A stretch of DNA of 64,000 bases from Macrobrachium rosenbergii (Eukaryota > Arthropoda > Malacostraca > Decapoda > Palaemonidae), in NCBI RefSeq assembly GCF_040412425.1, contig NC_089784.1, positions 40,089,070-40,153,069 on the forward strand, given 5' to 3'. Positions within the stretch are counted from its first letter, which is position 1, and each line of letters begins with the position of its first letter. Below, in pieces: positions 56,201 through 64,000 of the stretch. The notes below the pieces were generated by a model. The model made no database searches, was not told the DNA's origin, and worked only from the letters and a program-made list of their open reading frames with translations. The translations under genes were made by a program, and so were the position numbers.

Positions 56201-59200
56201 AGGTAACTGAAATACCTGCAATCTGTTAAGGGCATGATACTGTATGAGAAAAAATTTTATGAATAACTTTCATGCAATTTTATGAAAGCACGTTAATGTT
56301 CCCATATCACAGGAAATTTTTTTTATATACATAACCACTTAGCTTTTGGAGGGAAACAATTAGGTACAAATTAAGTAACAAGATTTCTGTTTTAATGGAA
56401 TGAAGGCTTTAAGTTTCTAGCTTTGACCACAGAAGGTCTTCATTCTAATACCCTCCAGCATACCAGTGATGGCTCAGTCCCACAAGTTGCAAACTTTGTC
56501 TAGATACATATGAGCTTCAGCAAATACTGGTAACATTATTTGAATAGAAACTACCATAAGTGTATACCCTACCATGCAAGGTTCTACACTCATGCTGGTC
56601 CAAATCCAGAATATAAGAGAATCAAGTTTATTGTTACTATTCATGCATTAAGATAGAAAAAGTGCTTAAGAACCTTCCCACAGAGCCTAGTCGAGTGAGC
56701 AACAACTAGTTACAATTAGGCAAACAGTTGACAGAAGTAATATGTCAGCCCTACTCTTTAAAATGGACAATAATCTTTAAGCAAGCAAAGAAGCTTATTT
56801 GAATGCTGATATGATGATGTATCATTAATGGTGAATATCACATGAAGCATTTAATAGTAAAACCTGTGGTAAGAACTGGAACAAGAAGTGCATAGCAAAT
56901 GCACATATCCTCAACATATTTTATTTATTTATTTAGCAATTCAAATTTCTATGTGAGAATGCCATGTAATCATAATGTATATTATATGTTTCACATTATA
57001 AAAAGTAAAGTGATTAAAAAAAAAAATTCCAAATCAAATGCATGCCATGGTGGTAAAAAAAAAAAATACTACAGTAGAAATGGGAGTCATGACGACAAAT
57101 TCATGTAATCAACTGTATTGCAAGAACTATCAATACAGCAAAATGTAATATTTCATATTTAACAAATGAAATGAGAAATAGACCTACATATATAAGCAAT
57201 AAAAAAATACACTTATCCAAATCATGATTCATATTTTACCATTCAAATTTTATATAATATGTTTGTGCAAAACTATTATAATTCATAATTTAACCAATTC
57301 TTGAGTGTATTTAAGACAAATCCAAGAGGGTCTAAATATAAAGGCAATCAAAAACACTTATGAGTTAGTTTAACCAGGGTAGCTAAATTAGTGAGATTTC
57401 TGTGCTTGCTTTGCTGAAACAAGTTTCTCAAGACATGGTTCAATGTCACTAAGTGCAAGAAGAAGTGGCAATTTTATATTCAGTCTGTTTCTATATTTAG
57501 TCTTTATTGAAACCAGTACCAAGAACCCTGCTTCACACAGGTAAGTTGAAGAGAATGGAATTAACAGTTTCAAAGCAATGGCACTTAGTTCAGGAAATTC
57601 TCCATGGGCATGAATCCAAAATGCAGGTGATGTTATACTTCTTTTTTACAGAGATTCTAATCCCTCATCATTTGACGACTCAATTACCTGATCCTCTTGC
57701 AGTGAATTCAAATTTTTCTCATTGGAGTCTGAGAAAGGACTACAAACCCATCATTTCCTGTTCGTGGATCCTCTTCTTCAGGAAAGTAAGTAGAAAAATG
57801 CTCAGAAAGAGAATTTAAATGTTTTGCAATGATACATTTCAAACTGTCAATATTTAACTCCTATCTCTGATCATCAACAACTGAGGCAACACTGGGAAAC
57901 ATATCAAAACACACTCTTTCGATCCTATTATGCCAGACCAGCAATTTCTTTTTGTACCCGTCAACCTTTTCTGACATTCGAAAAATTGAAGAATTCCTGC
58001 CTTGTAGGGACAAATTAAGCTGATCCAGAAGCAAAAATGTCACTCAAATAGACTAACTTAACAACCCAGTTAGTATCTTGAAACTTACTGTATTTGCCCA
58101 ATCAGGTTTTCTGTCTTTCACAAACATTACTAACTCTCTGCGTAGTTCAAAGGCTCATGTTAAAACTTTACCTTGCGACAGCCATCGCACTTCTGTATGG
58201 AATAGCAACTGCTGGTTTCACTCTCCATATCTTCACATAATAGTGTGAACGAACGTAAATTGAGTGCATTAGCCTTTACAAAATTCACAGCTTTAACAGT
58301 TTCCGATAAAACATTATTGATTTCCACATCCATTTTTTTAGCTGCTAGCATTTCTCGATGAATCATACAGTGTGTAGCTTTACAGTTGGGGGCAACCTTC
58401 TTAACCTTTGCTGTGACACCTGAGTAACGTCCTGTCATCGCTGCCGCTCCGTCAGTGCAGATACCAACAGAACAGTCCCATTTTAAGCCATTTTTTACTG
58501 CATAGTTAATCAAAGCTTCAAAAATTGCAGCACCTGTAGTATGTGATGACAGTTCATGGGTAAATAGCAATTCTTCCTTAAAGTTTTCACTGTATTCATA
58601 TCTTGCATAAAAAAACTGCATTATTTGCAACATCAATAGATTTGTCAATTTGTAGAGCAAAGTATTGTGATGCCTGTAGCTGCTGCAACAACTGATCCTC
58701 CACATCTTCTGCTAATTCACCAATCCTCCTCGTTACCGTGTTATTTGATAGGGATATGTTACAAATCTTGGTGAGAGATGACTCACCAAACACTTCAGCA
58801 CATATATCCTGCCTCCCATTACCTCAAGATCTGATGTACTGAGGCAGAAAACTGCTCACCAGTCAAGGGGTGAGTATTTAAATGGTTTCGCATCATTGGT
58901 GCCACTATTAGTGGCCAAATTTTATGTTGATTTGCACAATTCTATCACTTGTTCCTTCATCATGTCTGGCATCCCTATAGGCCTATTCGTTACACAATTA
59001 ATAGTCACACTCAACTATATTTCATTTTTTTATAATAGCTACTTACCTTGAAATAAAAATATATAAAGTTAGTTTGACAGATTATTTATTTTTTTTTTAG
59101 ATTATGAATAAAATGATAAGTGAATACAAGTAAAGCAATTTGGTGGACCAGCAAATCATACACCATGGACCAGCACCGGTCCGCGGACCATACGTTGGGA

Positions 59201-59525
59201 ACCACTGGGGTATACAACCAAGCTGTGTGTGATGTATAACCATGTGATTGTGAGGATGCTCTGTGACTGGCTACCAAACCTGGTGGCTAAACCTGGGTTT
59301 GGCAGCAAAGCTCAGTGATAACAGCCTTAAGTAATAGGCATTTCAAAGAGTGCTGAACTATTCACTATTATTACAGTACTGTATTATGAAAGCACTAAAT
59401 TCTCAACTTACCAAGTGACGATACATTAACAGCTTCCGAGATGATGAATGGGTCTTCAGCCCATCCTACAGATGTAAGAGTAGTAGTTATACTTGATGGC
59501 ATCAGAGTTGTTTGTGCTTCCGTTC
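49516..59525 (-). CDS. unrecognised single-pass membrane protein (C-terminal part, 3 exons)
   Basis: Exons 59525-59412, 55988-55699 and 50298-49516 join in frame into about 394 codons. The first exon and the first half of the second are Ser/Thr-rich, with three N-glycosylation sequons (NVS, NMS, NLT), a likely extracellular mucin-like stem. A 23-residue hydrophobic segment (about 55787-55719, IYVIIIFF to YMIY) is followed by KCC, a typical stop-transfer. The tail of about 267 residues is polar, rich in Asn, Asp, Ser and Pro; it has SYRRRPAALYV, MYAPPPVPIFDK and an acidic end ESDDDELVI. The last residues could be a class II PDZ ligand. All junctions obey GT/AG. Upstream exons, including the signal peptide, lie outside or are unseen. 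I do not recognise the family. Confidence 0.75.
50299..51593. other. intron sequence with hAT-like terminus
   Basis: At 50519 CAGTGGTCTCCTTAACCTTT resembles the CAGTGGTTCCCAAC start of ZBED-type hAT elements; no partner end is identified. The remainder is AT-rich and non-coding. Confidence 0.4.
51594..51982 (-). mobile_element. DIRS-like terminal repeats / MITE
   Basis: TTTTGACAAAGAAAAAACCT followed by ATTTTTGGTAGCC at the left is an imperfect inverted repeat of GGCTACCAAAAATAAGTTTT followed by TCCTACATCAAAA at the right (51950-51982). The left end resembles the right end of the DIRS at 18348. It is either the 3' end plus internal junction of another DIRS or a derived MITE. Confidence 0.5.
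51990..52560 (-). repeat. DIRS-like 3' sequence with a ~230-bp tandem duplication
   Basis: 52112-52330 and 52346-52560 are direct copies. Shared words: TTATCAACC, TTGCAATAAAGAACAGG, ATGTATTA. The first copy resembles, inverted, the fragment at 38.6-39.0 kb. Confidence 0.5.
52561..55690. other. intron sequence
   Basis: No exon recognised. Two similar stretches at 54350-54410 and 54620-54680 share CACAGTGG/CACAATGG and ACACACACTGG words (old local duplication). A poly-A run lies at about 54113-54131. Confidence 0.4.
55699..55988 (-). CDS. membrane protein, transmembrane exon
   Basis: Acceptor CATTTTTCAG above 55988 and donor GTATGAT below 55699 (- strand). The 290 bases complete a codon with the G from the previous exon and end on a codon boundary. 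Residues about 68-90 of the exon are the membrane segment; the preceding 67 are Ser/Thr-rich. Confidence 0.82.
55989..57380. other. intron sequence
   Basis: AT-rich, no gene or clear transposon ends. Confidence 0.4.
57388..59207 (-). pseudogene. hAT transposase relic, ZBED type
   Basis: The outer end reads CAGTGGTTCCCAACGTATGG on the - strand at 59207-59188, the TIR of ZBED-type hAT elements. Going down: a decayed N-terminal part (about 58920-58700, with MRNHLNTHPLTGEQFS-like reading), frame 58793-58596 (LQASQYFALQIDKS), frame 58705-58160 with GICTDGAAAMTGRYSG and ATHCMIHREMLA (first catalytic Asp region and the C/H block), and frame 57573-57388 with STYLCEAGFLVLVSIKTKYR, the C-terminal dimerisation block. 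Frameshifts separate them, and the opposite TIR was not found. Similar domesticated host genes exist, but the frame breaks make this a dead transposon. Confidence 0.8.
59412..59525 (-). CDS. membrane protein, first visible exon
   Basis: Acceptor TGTCATTTCAG above 59525 and donor GTAAGTTG below 59412 (- strand). It encodes about 37 residues (TEAQTTLMPSSITTTLTSVG then WAEDPFIISEAVNVSSL), Thr/Ser-rich with one N-glycosylation site. It is a symmetric phase 1-1 exon, so it could be skipped without frame loss. A DIRS terminus reaches to within a few bases of its acceptor. Confidence 0.7.
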
Positions 59526-59528
59526 CTG

Positions 59529-59870
59529 AAATGACATTTTTATAATAATATAAAGTTTTGTATATACTTACCCAGTAATTACTTAGCTAAGAGTTTCTAC
59601 TCAAACGGCAGTTAGAATTCTGAATTGCGGTAGCGATTCTTTTGTTTGTATAGGTGACTATGCCCCACCCACTTTCGGGGTACAAAAGAGGAACAACACC
59701 GCCAACACGACAATTTGTTTATGCAAAAAGAGAGTCCATGTGCGGGGAGGTGGGTGGGCTCCATCCGTAATTACTGGGTAAGTATATATAAAACTTTATT
59801 TTATTATAAAAATGTCATTTTTATATATGTAACTTACCCAGTAATTACTTAGCTGATTCCACATTGAAAG
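59529..59870 (-). repeat. DIRS terminal repeat and internal complementary region
   Basis: Words TACTTACCCAGTAATTACTT occur at about 59566 and again (as GTAACTTACCCAGTAATTAC) at 59831; the opposite orientation GTAATTACTGGGTAAGTATA lies at 59768-59787. The stretch TATTATAAAAATGTCATTT occurs at 59800-59822 and, inverted, at 59529-59545. This arrangement fits end plus internal junction of a DIRS. Confidence 0.65.
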
Positions 59871-60353
59871 GAGGGGGGAAATCATGGATAAAATCTTACT
59901 TAAAAATTAATAAGATAATTAGTTGTTCCTTACCTGGTGAGAGAGCTGCTGCAGGTAGATACTGCCTCTGGTGGCGCTCTACTTAGGTGGGACATTCCAC
60001 GGCGAGGGAGTACTCCGATGGCTGACAAAGTATAAGGTTAAACTTTGTGATGGTGTACACCGAAGGCCGCCGAAGCATAAATACTTGCCCCTGCCCTGGG
60101 CACAGTACCACAACAATAACAAAAACAGAACAACAAAGTCACCTATACCATAATTAAACAATGATTAAAAATAAAAATAAGACCACTAGCCAACACATAA
60201 TTAACTAGTGGGTACTCCAGGTACATCGTACCCTCCTAGGCTCCCAAAAAAATTCAATACCATTTTCAAGGCGAAGAGGAAGGAAATGAAGGAGACTTCT
60301 TACGCCTCACACATCACCTAAGCCAGCTACGGACACAGGTTCTATTGCAGTTA

Positions 60354-61250
60354 TCATAAATTGTCGACGTCCCACAAACAGTGCATTGCAAACACCGACT
60401 TGCACTTCCAATGTGTTGCCTCCAGGATGGCTGAGAACGAAAGATTGTGTTTGAATGCTACTGAAGTAGCAACTGCTCTAACCTCGTGCGCTTTAACTTT
60501 CAAAAGCGTTAAGTCCGTTTCCGCTAATTGAGAGTGTGCCTCAACTAAGAGATCCCTCAAGGAAAATGAAATGGTGTTCTTCGAAAGGGTCTAGAAGGGT
60601 TTTTAACCGAACACCAGATATTACTAAACTGGCCTCTAATCTTCTCTGTTCGATGTAAATAATAATGGAGGGCACGAACAGGACACAGCTCTCTCTCTTC
60701 TTCCATGCCTAGGATACCCGATAAACTCAGAACTGAAAAAGAACGGGGCCAGGGATGTGATGGGTTCTCATTTTTAGCTAGAAAACCAAGCAAAAGGGAG
60801 CAAACTGCATTACCTTGCAAAACACCGATCCTTTTGCTTATAGCTTGCAGTTCACTTACTCTCTTAGCTGTTGCTAAGACCACCAGAAAGAGAGTTTTCC
60901 GAATCAAATCCCTTAGAGAAGAAGAGTGCAATGGTTCAAATCAAGGATAGGAGAGCCACTTAAGGACCACATCAAGATTCCAAGAGAAGGAAGCTTCTTT
61001 CTTGGACTTGGAAATATTAAAAGACTTATCAGATCGGACAAGTCTAGGTTGTTCGAGATGTCTAAACCTCTATGGTGAAAAACGGAGCTTAGCATATCTC
61101 TGTAACCCTTTATAGTAGCGACTGACAACCCTTTCGAGGATTTCAAATAGAAAAGGAAGTCTGTTATTTGAGTGATAGAAGTTTTTGAGGAAGAGACACT
61201 ATTTCTCCTGCACCAGCTCCTAAAATGTGCCCACTTAGCTTGGTAGACGT
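60354..61250 (-). pseudogene. DIRS tyrosine recombinase, catalytic Tyr replaced
   Basis: Frame 61146-60913 has the core-binding region (KGLSVATIKGYRDMLSSVFH). Frame 60931-60557 has the first Arg in TAKRVSELQAISKR (about 60868-60829). Frame 60560-60354 has HEVRAVATS (H-x2-R) and HWKCKSVFAMHCLWDV, where the nucleophilic Tyr expected in H-Y-L is Cys. Frame changes near 60930 and 60560 also break it. Confidence 0.75.
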
Positions 61251-61349
61251 TATTGGAGGAAATGTGTCTACATTTGGCGATAGCCTCTGCTGCTGCTCTA
61301 GAAAAGCCTTTCGCTCTAATGAGTCTGCAGACAGTCGAAATCCTGTTAG

Positions 61350-62240
61350 GGCCAGAGAGGACAGTCCTTGATGAAGCCTCCTAACATGGGGCTGTTTGAG
61401 CAGACTTGGAATTTCGGGAAGGAGCCTCAGAAAATCTATGAGTAGATTGATCAGGTCCGGGAACCACTCCTTCTGCGGCCAGAAGGGTGCCACGAGAGTC
61501 ATCCTTACATTTTGGTGAGAGCAAAATTTCCTTAATACTTCCCGTATCATTCCGAATGGGGGGAAAAGCGTAAAGGTCTAGGTTGGACCAGTCCAGGATC
61601 ATTGCATCCGTCGCCAAAGCTAGAGGATCTGGGAACTGGGAACAAAACAGAGGAAGATGGTAATTCCTGAAGTTGCAAATAGGTCTATGCTAGATTGACC
61701 CCAAAGTTTCCAATGGCTGGCACAGACTCGAAGATCTAACGTCCACTCCGTGGGTAGAATTTGCTTTTGATGACTCAGCTCGTCCGCCAGGACACTGCAC
61801 TTGCCCTGTATGAACCGGGTGACTAATCGTGTCTGGTTCTGATTCGCCCAACATAGCAGATTTCTCGCTACTTCGCAGAGAGAAAAGGAGTGTGTCCCTC
61901 TCTGACGTTTGATGTGCGCCAGGGTCATAGTATTGTCCACATGTACCGCTGCAATCTTGCTGTGTACCCGTGTTGCAAAGTGTTGCAGACCTAGATGTAT
62001 AGCCTTCAATTCTCTCACATTGATATGCAGCCCTTTTTCTTCTGACGACCACTTCTCCGAGACTTCCAGTTCCCCAGGAGTGCTCCCCAACCTACATCCG
62101 ACGCGTTGGAAAAGAAGTCTAGGTCAGGGCTCATCGGAGAGAGTGACTTCCCTTCTGAAAGTCTGTCTGCAGACCTCCACCACTGCAGATCCTCCTTTAT
62201 TTCTGGGGTTATTGGAAAGACGTGGCAGTCCTGATAAACT
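61350..62240 (-). pseudogene. DIRS RNase H and methyltransferase-like region, broken
   Basis: Frame 62090-61620 has NVRELKAIHLGLQHF (RNase H Glu block), VHVDNTMTLAHI (Asp block), VLADELSHQ and IDLFAT. Frame 61617-61381 continues with MATDAMILDWSNLDLYAFPP. Frame 61550-61164 has LVAPFWPQKEWFPDL. The order matches the DIRS at 10.5 kb. Several frame changes. Confidence 0.75.
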
Positions 62241-62618
62241 TTTCAATCCCAGCATGCCCTTACATAGAACTGGAGAGGTCTCATGTGAAGTCTTCTTAGT
62301 CTCATGAATTTTTCTAGAGAAGCCAACGTCCCCAAAAGACTCATCCACTGGGTTGTGGAGCACGAACGAAATGAGAGGAAGAGGTCTACTTTCCTCAGAC
62401 AGTCTACTATTCTCCTGGGTGACAGAAAAGCCCAAAAACTCAGAAAGCCTATCAGAACTCCCAAATAAAAAGTCTTCTGAGTGGGAGTCAATTGTGACTT
62501 CTTGAAGTTGATTGTTAGTCCTAAATCCTGGGTCAAGAGAAGAGTTTTCTTTAAGTCCTCCATGTATTGTATCTTCGTGGGCGAACGAATTAGACAATCG
62601 TCTAGGTACAACGAGATA

Positions 62619-62940
62619 CAGGCAGTCCCCGGTTATCGGTGGGGTTCCGTTTCCGAAAATCGCCCCTAACCGAAAATCGGCGATTTCGGCGCTTTCTCGG
62701 CGATTTTTAACTTATCGGCGCCGAAAAGCGCCAATTTTCGGTTATCGGCGCCGAAAAGCGCCAATTTTCGGTTATCGGCGCCTCTGTTAGATATGTATCG
62801 GCGCCAATACCCAATTATCGGCGCGCGATAAGCGGAAATCAGCGATTTTCGGCGCCGAAAATTGCCGATTTTCGTCGCTAGACAATGCCATAAAACCGAA
62901 TCGCTGTTAACTGATCCCGCCGTTAACTGGGGACTGCCTG
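62619..62940. mobile_element. MITE, CAGGCAGTCCCC family, inside DIRS RT
   Basis: Ends CAGGCAGTCCCCGG and TGGGGACTGCCTG, flanked by TA (62617-62618, 62941-62942). The interior repeats the words CGGTTATCGGCGCC and GAAAAGCGCCAATTTT, with a tandem duplication at 62717-62784. Removing it with one TA restores the RT frame just before YLDD. Confidence 0.9.
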
Positions 62941-63218
62941 TACTCGCTCCCGCTAAACGCAGCCAACCTGCCAAAGGCCCAACATTCAAGTGAAAATTTG
63001 TGGGGCCGTAGAGAGACCGAAACAAAGAGCTCGAAATTGAAAAATCTGGTCCTCGAAAACGAAACGCAGGTATTTCCTTGAATCCGGATGAATCGGAATA
63101 TGGAAATAAGCGTCCTGCATGTCCAGGGAAATCATCCAATCCCCCTGATGGATGGAAGCTAGAACTGAGTGAATGGTTTCCATGTAGAATTGCTTTTTCT
63201 CTATGAAGACATTCAAGG

Positions 63219-63650
63219 TGTGGCAGAATTCAAAACCCAAAAACAACACACAACACAGATACATAGAACACTCACCCTGATCCTCGGTTGCTGGGAGATG
63301 GGTTAAGGTCCACGGTCCCAACACAGACACAAAACCACACAAAACAAAACTGAAGACAGACTCTACACAACAAGAAATATAAATAAAAAAAGGAAATAGA
63401 ACCATATACACAATAAATAACAGCACCAACAAGGAAAACTAACAACTCTCGAAAACAAAAACTGTCCAACACGAAACCACTGACTGGCACTTTGACTAAA
63501 GACTCTCAACAACAAACGAACCCTCCTTCACATTCTCAAAGACAGACAGCGCCGTAAACTCCAACTAACGACCCTTATCCCTCTTCCAACAACCGAAACA
63601 CTCACCAACGACAATTACTCCAAAACAATAAAATTCATTCATCCTCTATA
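63219..63650 (+). mobile_element. probable solo LTR inside DIRS RT
   Basis: A 432-bp insert starting TGTGGCAGAATTCAAAACCC and ending TCATCCTCTATA, flanked by AAGG direct repeats (63215-63218, 63651-63654). A 4-bp duplication fits a Ty3-type LTR. Inside are TATAAATAAAAAAAGG and AATAAA words. Removing the insert with one AAGG rejoins the RT at DLSA/LN. The lack of a canonical CA end leaves some doubt. Confidence 0.55.
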
Positions 63651-64000
63651 AAGGCACTTAAGTCAAGCACTTCTCCAACTTTGGGAACTACAAAAGGCAA
63701 TTGTAAAATCCTTTGGTGTTTGCCTTTCTCACTATTTTAACAGCCTTTTTGTTCAGAAGAGAGGACACTTCTTTCAACGAGGCTGAATACTTCTCTGAGC
63801 CGATGTAGTAACCTGTCAATATGACGGGAGTGTCGGTCAATGGCGGATTCTCCTTGAAGGGGATAGAGTATCCCTCCTTTAAAACTTCCACTACCCACTG
63901 ATCCGCTCCTCTTCTGCTCCATCTCTCCCAAAAGAGATGAAGCTTGGCCCCTACTGGAGCATGAAGGACTAAATTCTCACTTGCAAGAGGATGATCTTGC

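Larger units (their letters stand above)
62243..63960 (-). pseudogene. DIRS reverse transcriptase, interrupted by two insertions
   Basis: Frame 63891-63688 has the RT N-terminus (VLKEGYSIPFKENPPLTDTP, KGFYNCL). After the LTR-like insert, frame 63432-62986 resumes at LNVFIEKKQF and gives METIHSVLASIHQGDWMISL, DMQDAYFHIPIH and LCFGLSTAPQIFT. After the MITE, frame 62611-62243 has YLDDCLIRSPTKIQ and the thumb/connection (KKSQLTPTQKTFYLGVLIG). The catalytic YLDD is intact. Confidence 0.8.
59529..64000 (-). mobile_element. second DIRS retrotransposon, 3' part, with nested insertions
   Basis: Going down the - strand from the window edge: RT (63960-62243), RNase H and methyltransferase-like (about 62240-61350), tyrosine recombinase (about 61250-60354), then untranslated sequence, an internal junction (about 59770-59860) and the terminal repeat ending at about 59529. 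The gag and the other terminus are outside the window. A MITE (62619-62940) and a probable solo LTR (63219-63650) interrupt RT. It differs from the DIRS at 10.5 kb (different terminal sequence, different RT). Confidence 0.8.

Noticed and set aside
57388..58800. Domesticated ZBED-like host gene
   Set aside because: Frameshifts separate the blocks and a hAT terminal repeat is present at 59207, so a dead transposon is the simpler reading.
62124..62597. 157-codon - strand protein
   Set aside because: It is an alternative frame over the RT/RNase H region of the second DIRS.

Overview
The window is eukaryotic nuclear DNA. It has short coding exons with GT/AG splice sites, introns of several kilobases packed with transposable elements, and long (CT)n and (TA)n microsatellites. 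The mix of DIRS, Penelope, Ty3, non-LTR, Tigger, mariner and hAT relics suggests an arthropod, most likely a decapod crustacean; the species cannot be fixed from the sequence alone.

Two host genes are visible and converge tail to tail. On the + strand, eight exons (2422..45902) encode the last 414 residues of the peroxisomal multifunctional enzyme type 2 (HSD17B4/MFE-2): the whole 2-enoyl-CoA hydratase-2 (double hot-dog/MaoC) part, then the SCP2 domain and a C-terminal Ser-Lys-Met peroxisome signal. All eight exons join without a frameshift. The N-terminal dehydrogenase part lies upstream of the window. On the - strand, three exons (59525..49516) encode the C-terminal part of an unrecognised single-pass membrane protein with a Ser/Thr-rich ectodomain and an acidic cytoplasmic tail of about 270 residues.

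Almost everything else is mobile DNA. In order: a perfect-TIR MITE (2.1 kb); a DIRS-type 5' fragment (3.4-4.7 kb); a non-LTR retrotransposon relic (5.3-9.7 kb) split by a 1.8-kb TA-flanked element; a 180-bp tandem repeat (9.9-10.3 kb); a nearly complete but inactivated DIRS retrotransposon (10.5-18.3 kb) with inverted terminal repeats, gag, RT/RNase H/methyltransferase, tyrosine recombinase and an internal complementary region; a Tigger relic (22 kb); a tandemly duplicated MITE (23-24.3 kb); a Ty3-type pol end with env-like reading frames (25.2-27.8 kb, - strand); microsatellites inside another TA-flanked element (30-31.3 kb); five tandem copies of a tRNA-like 347-bp unit (31.4-33.1 kb); Penelope and DIRS relics (33.2-35.8 kb); a mariner-like element (35.9-37.0 kb); AT-rich satellite-like DNA (37.2-38.5 kb); a Tigger relic with a nested MITE (39.3-42.2 kb); a palindrome with ~400-bp arms (46.2-47.0 kb); a hAT relic (57.4-59.2 kb, - strand); and a second DIRS (59.5-64 kb, - strand) carrying two nested insertions.

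The points most worth a second look are: (1) a ghost copy of HSD17B4 exon 5 whose words are interleaved with satellite DNA (43.7-44.8 kb), with a similar mosaic at 37.8-38.1 kb; (2) a DIRS end that reaches to within a few bases of a splice acceptor of the membrane-protein gene; (3) the palindrome just downstream of HSD17B4; (4) a plausible spliceosomal intron in the DIRS gag; and (5) the unrecognised membrane protein. I see no rRNA, clear tRNA gene, CRISPR or prokaryotic gene. I found no convincing new multi-gene system.
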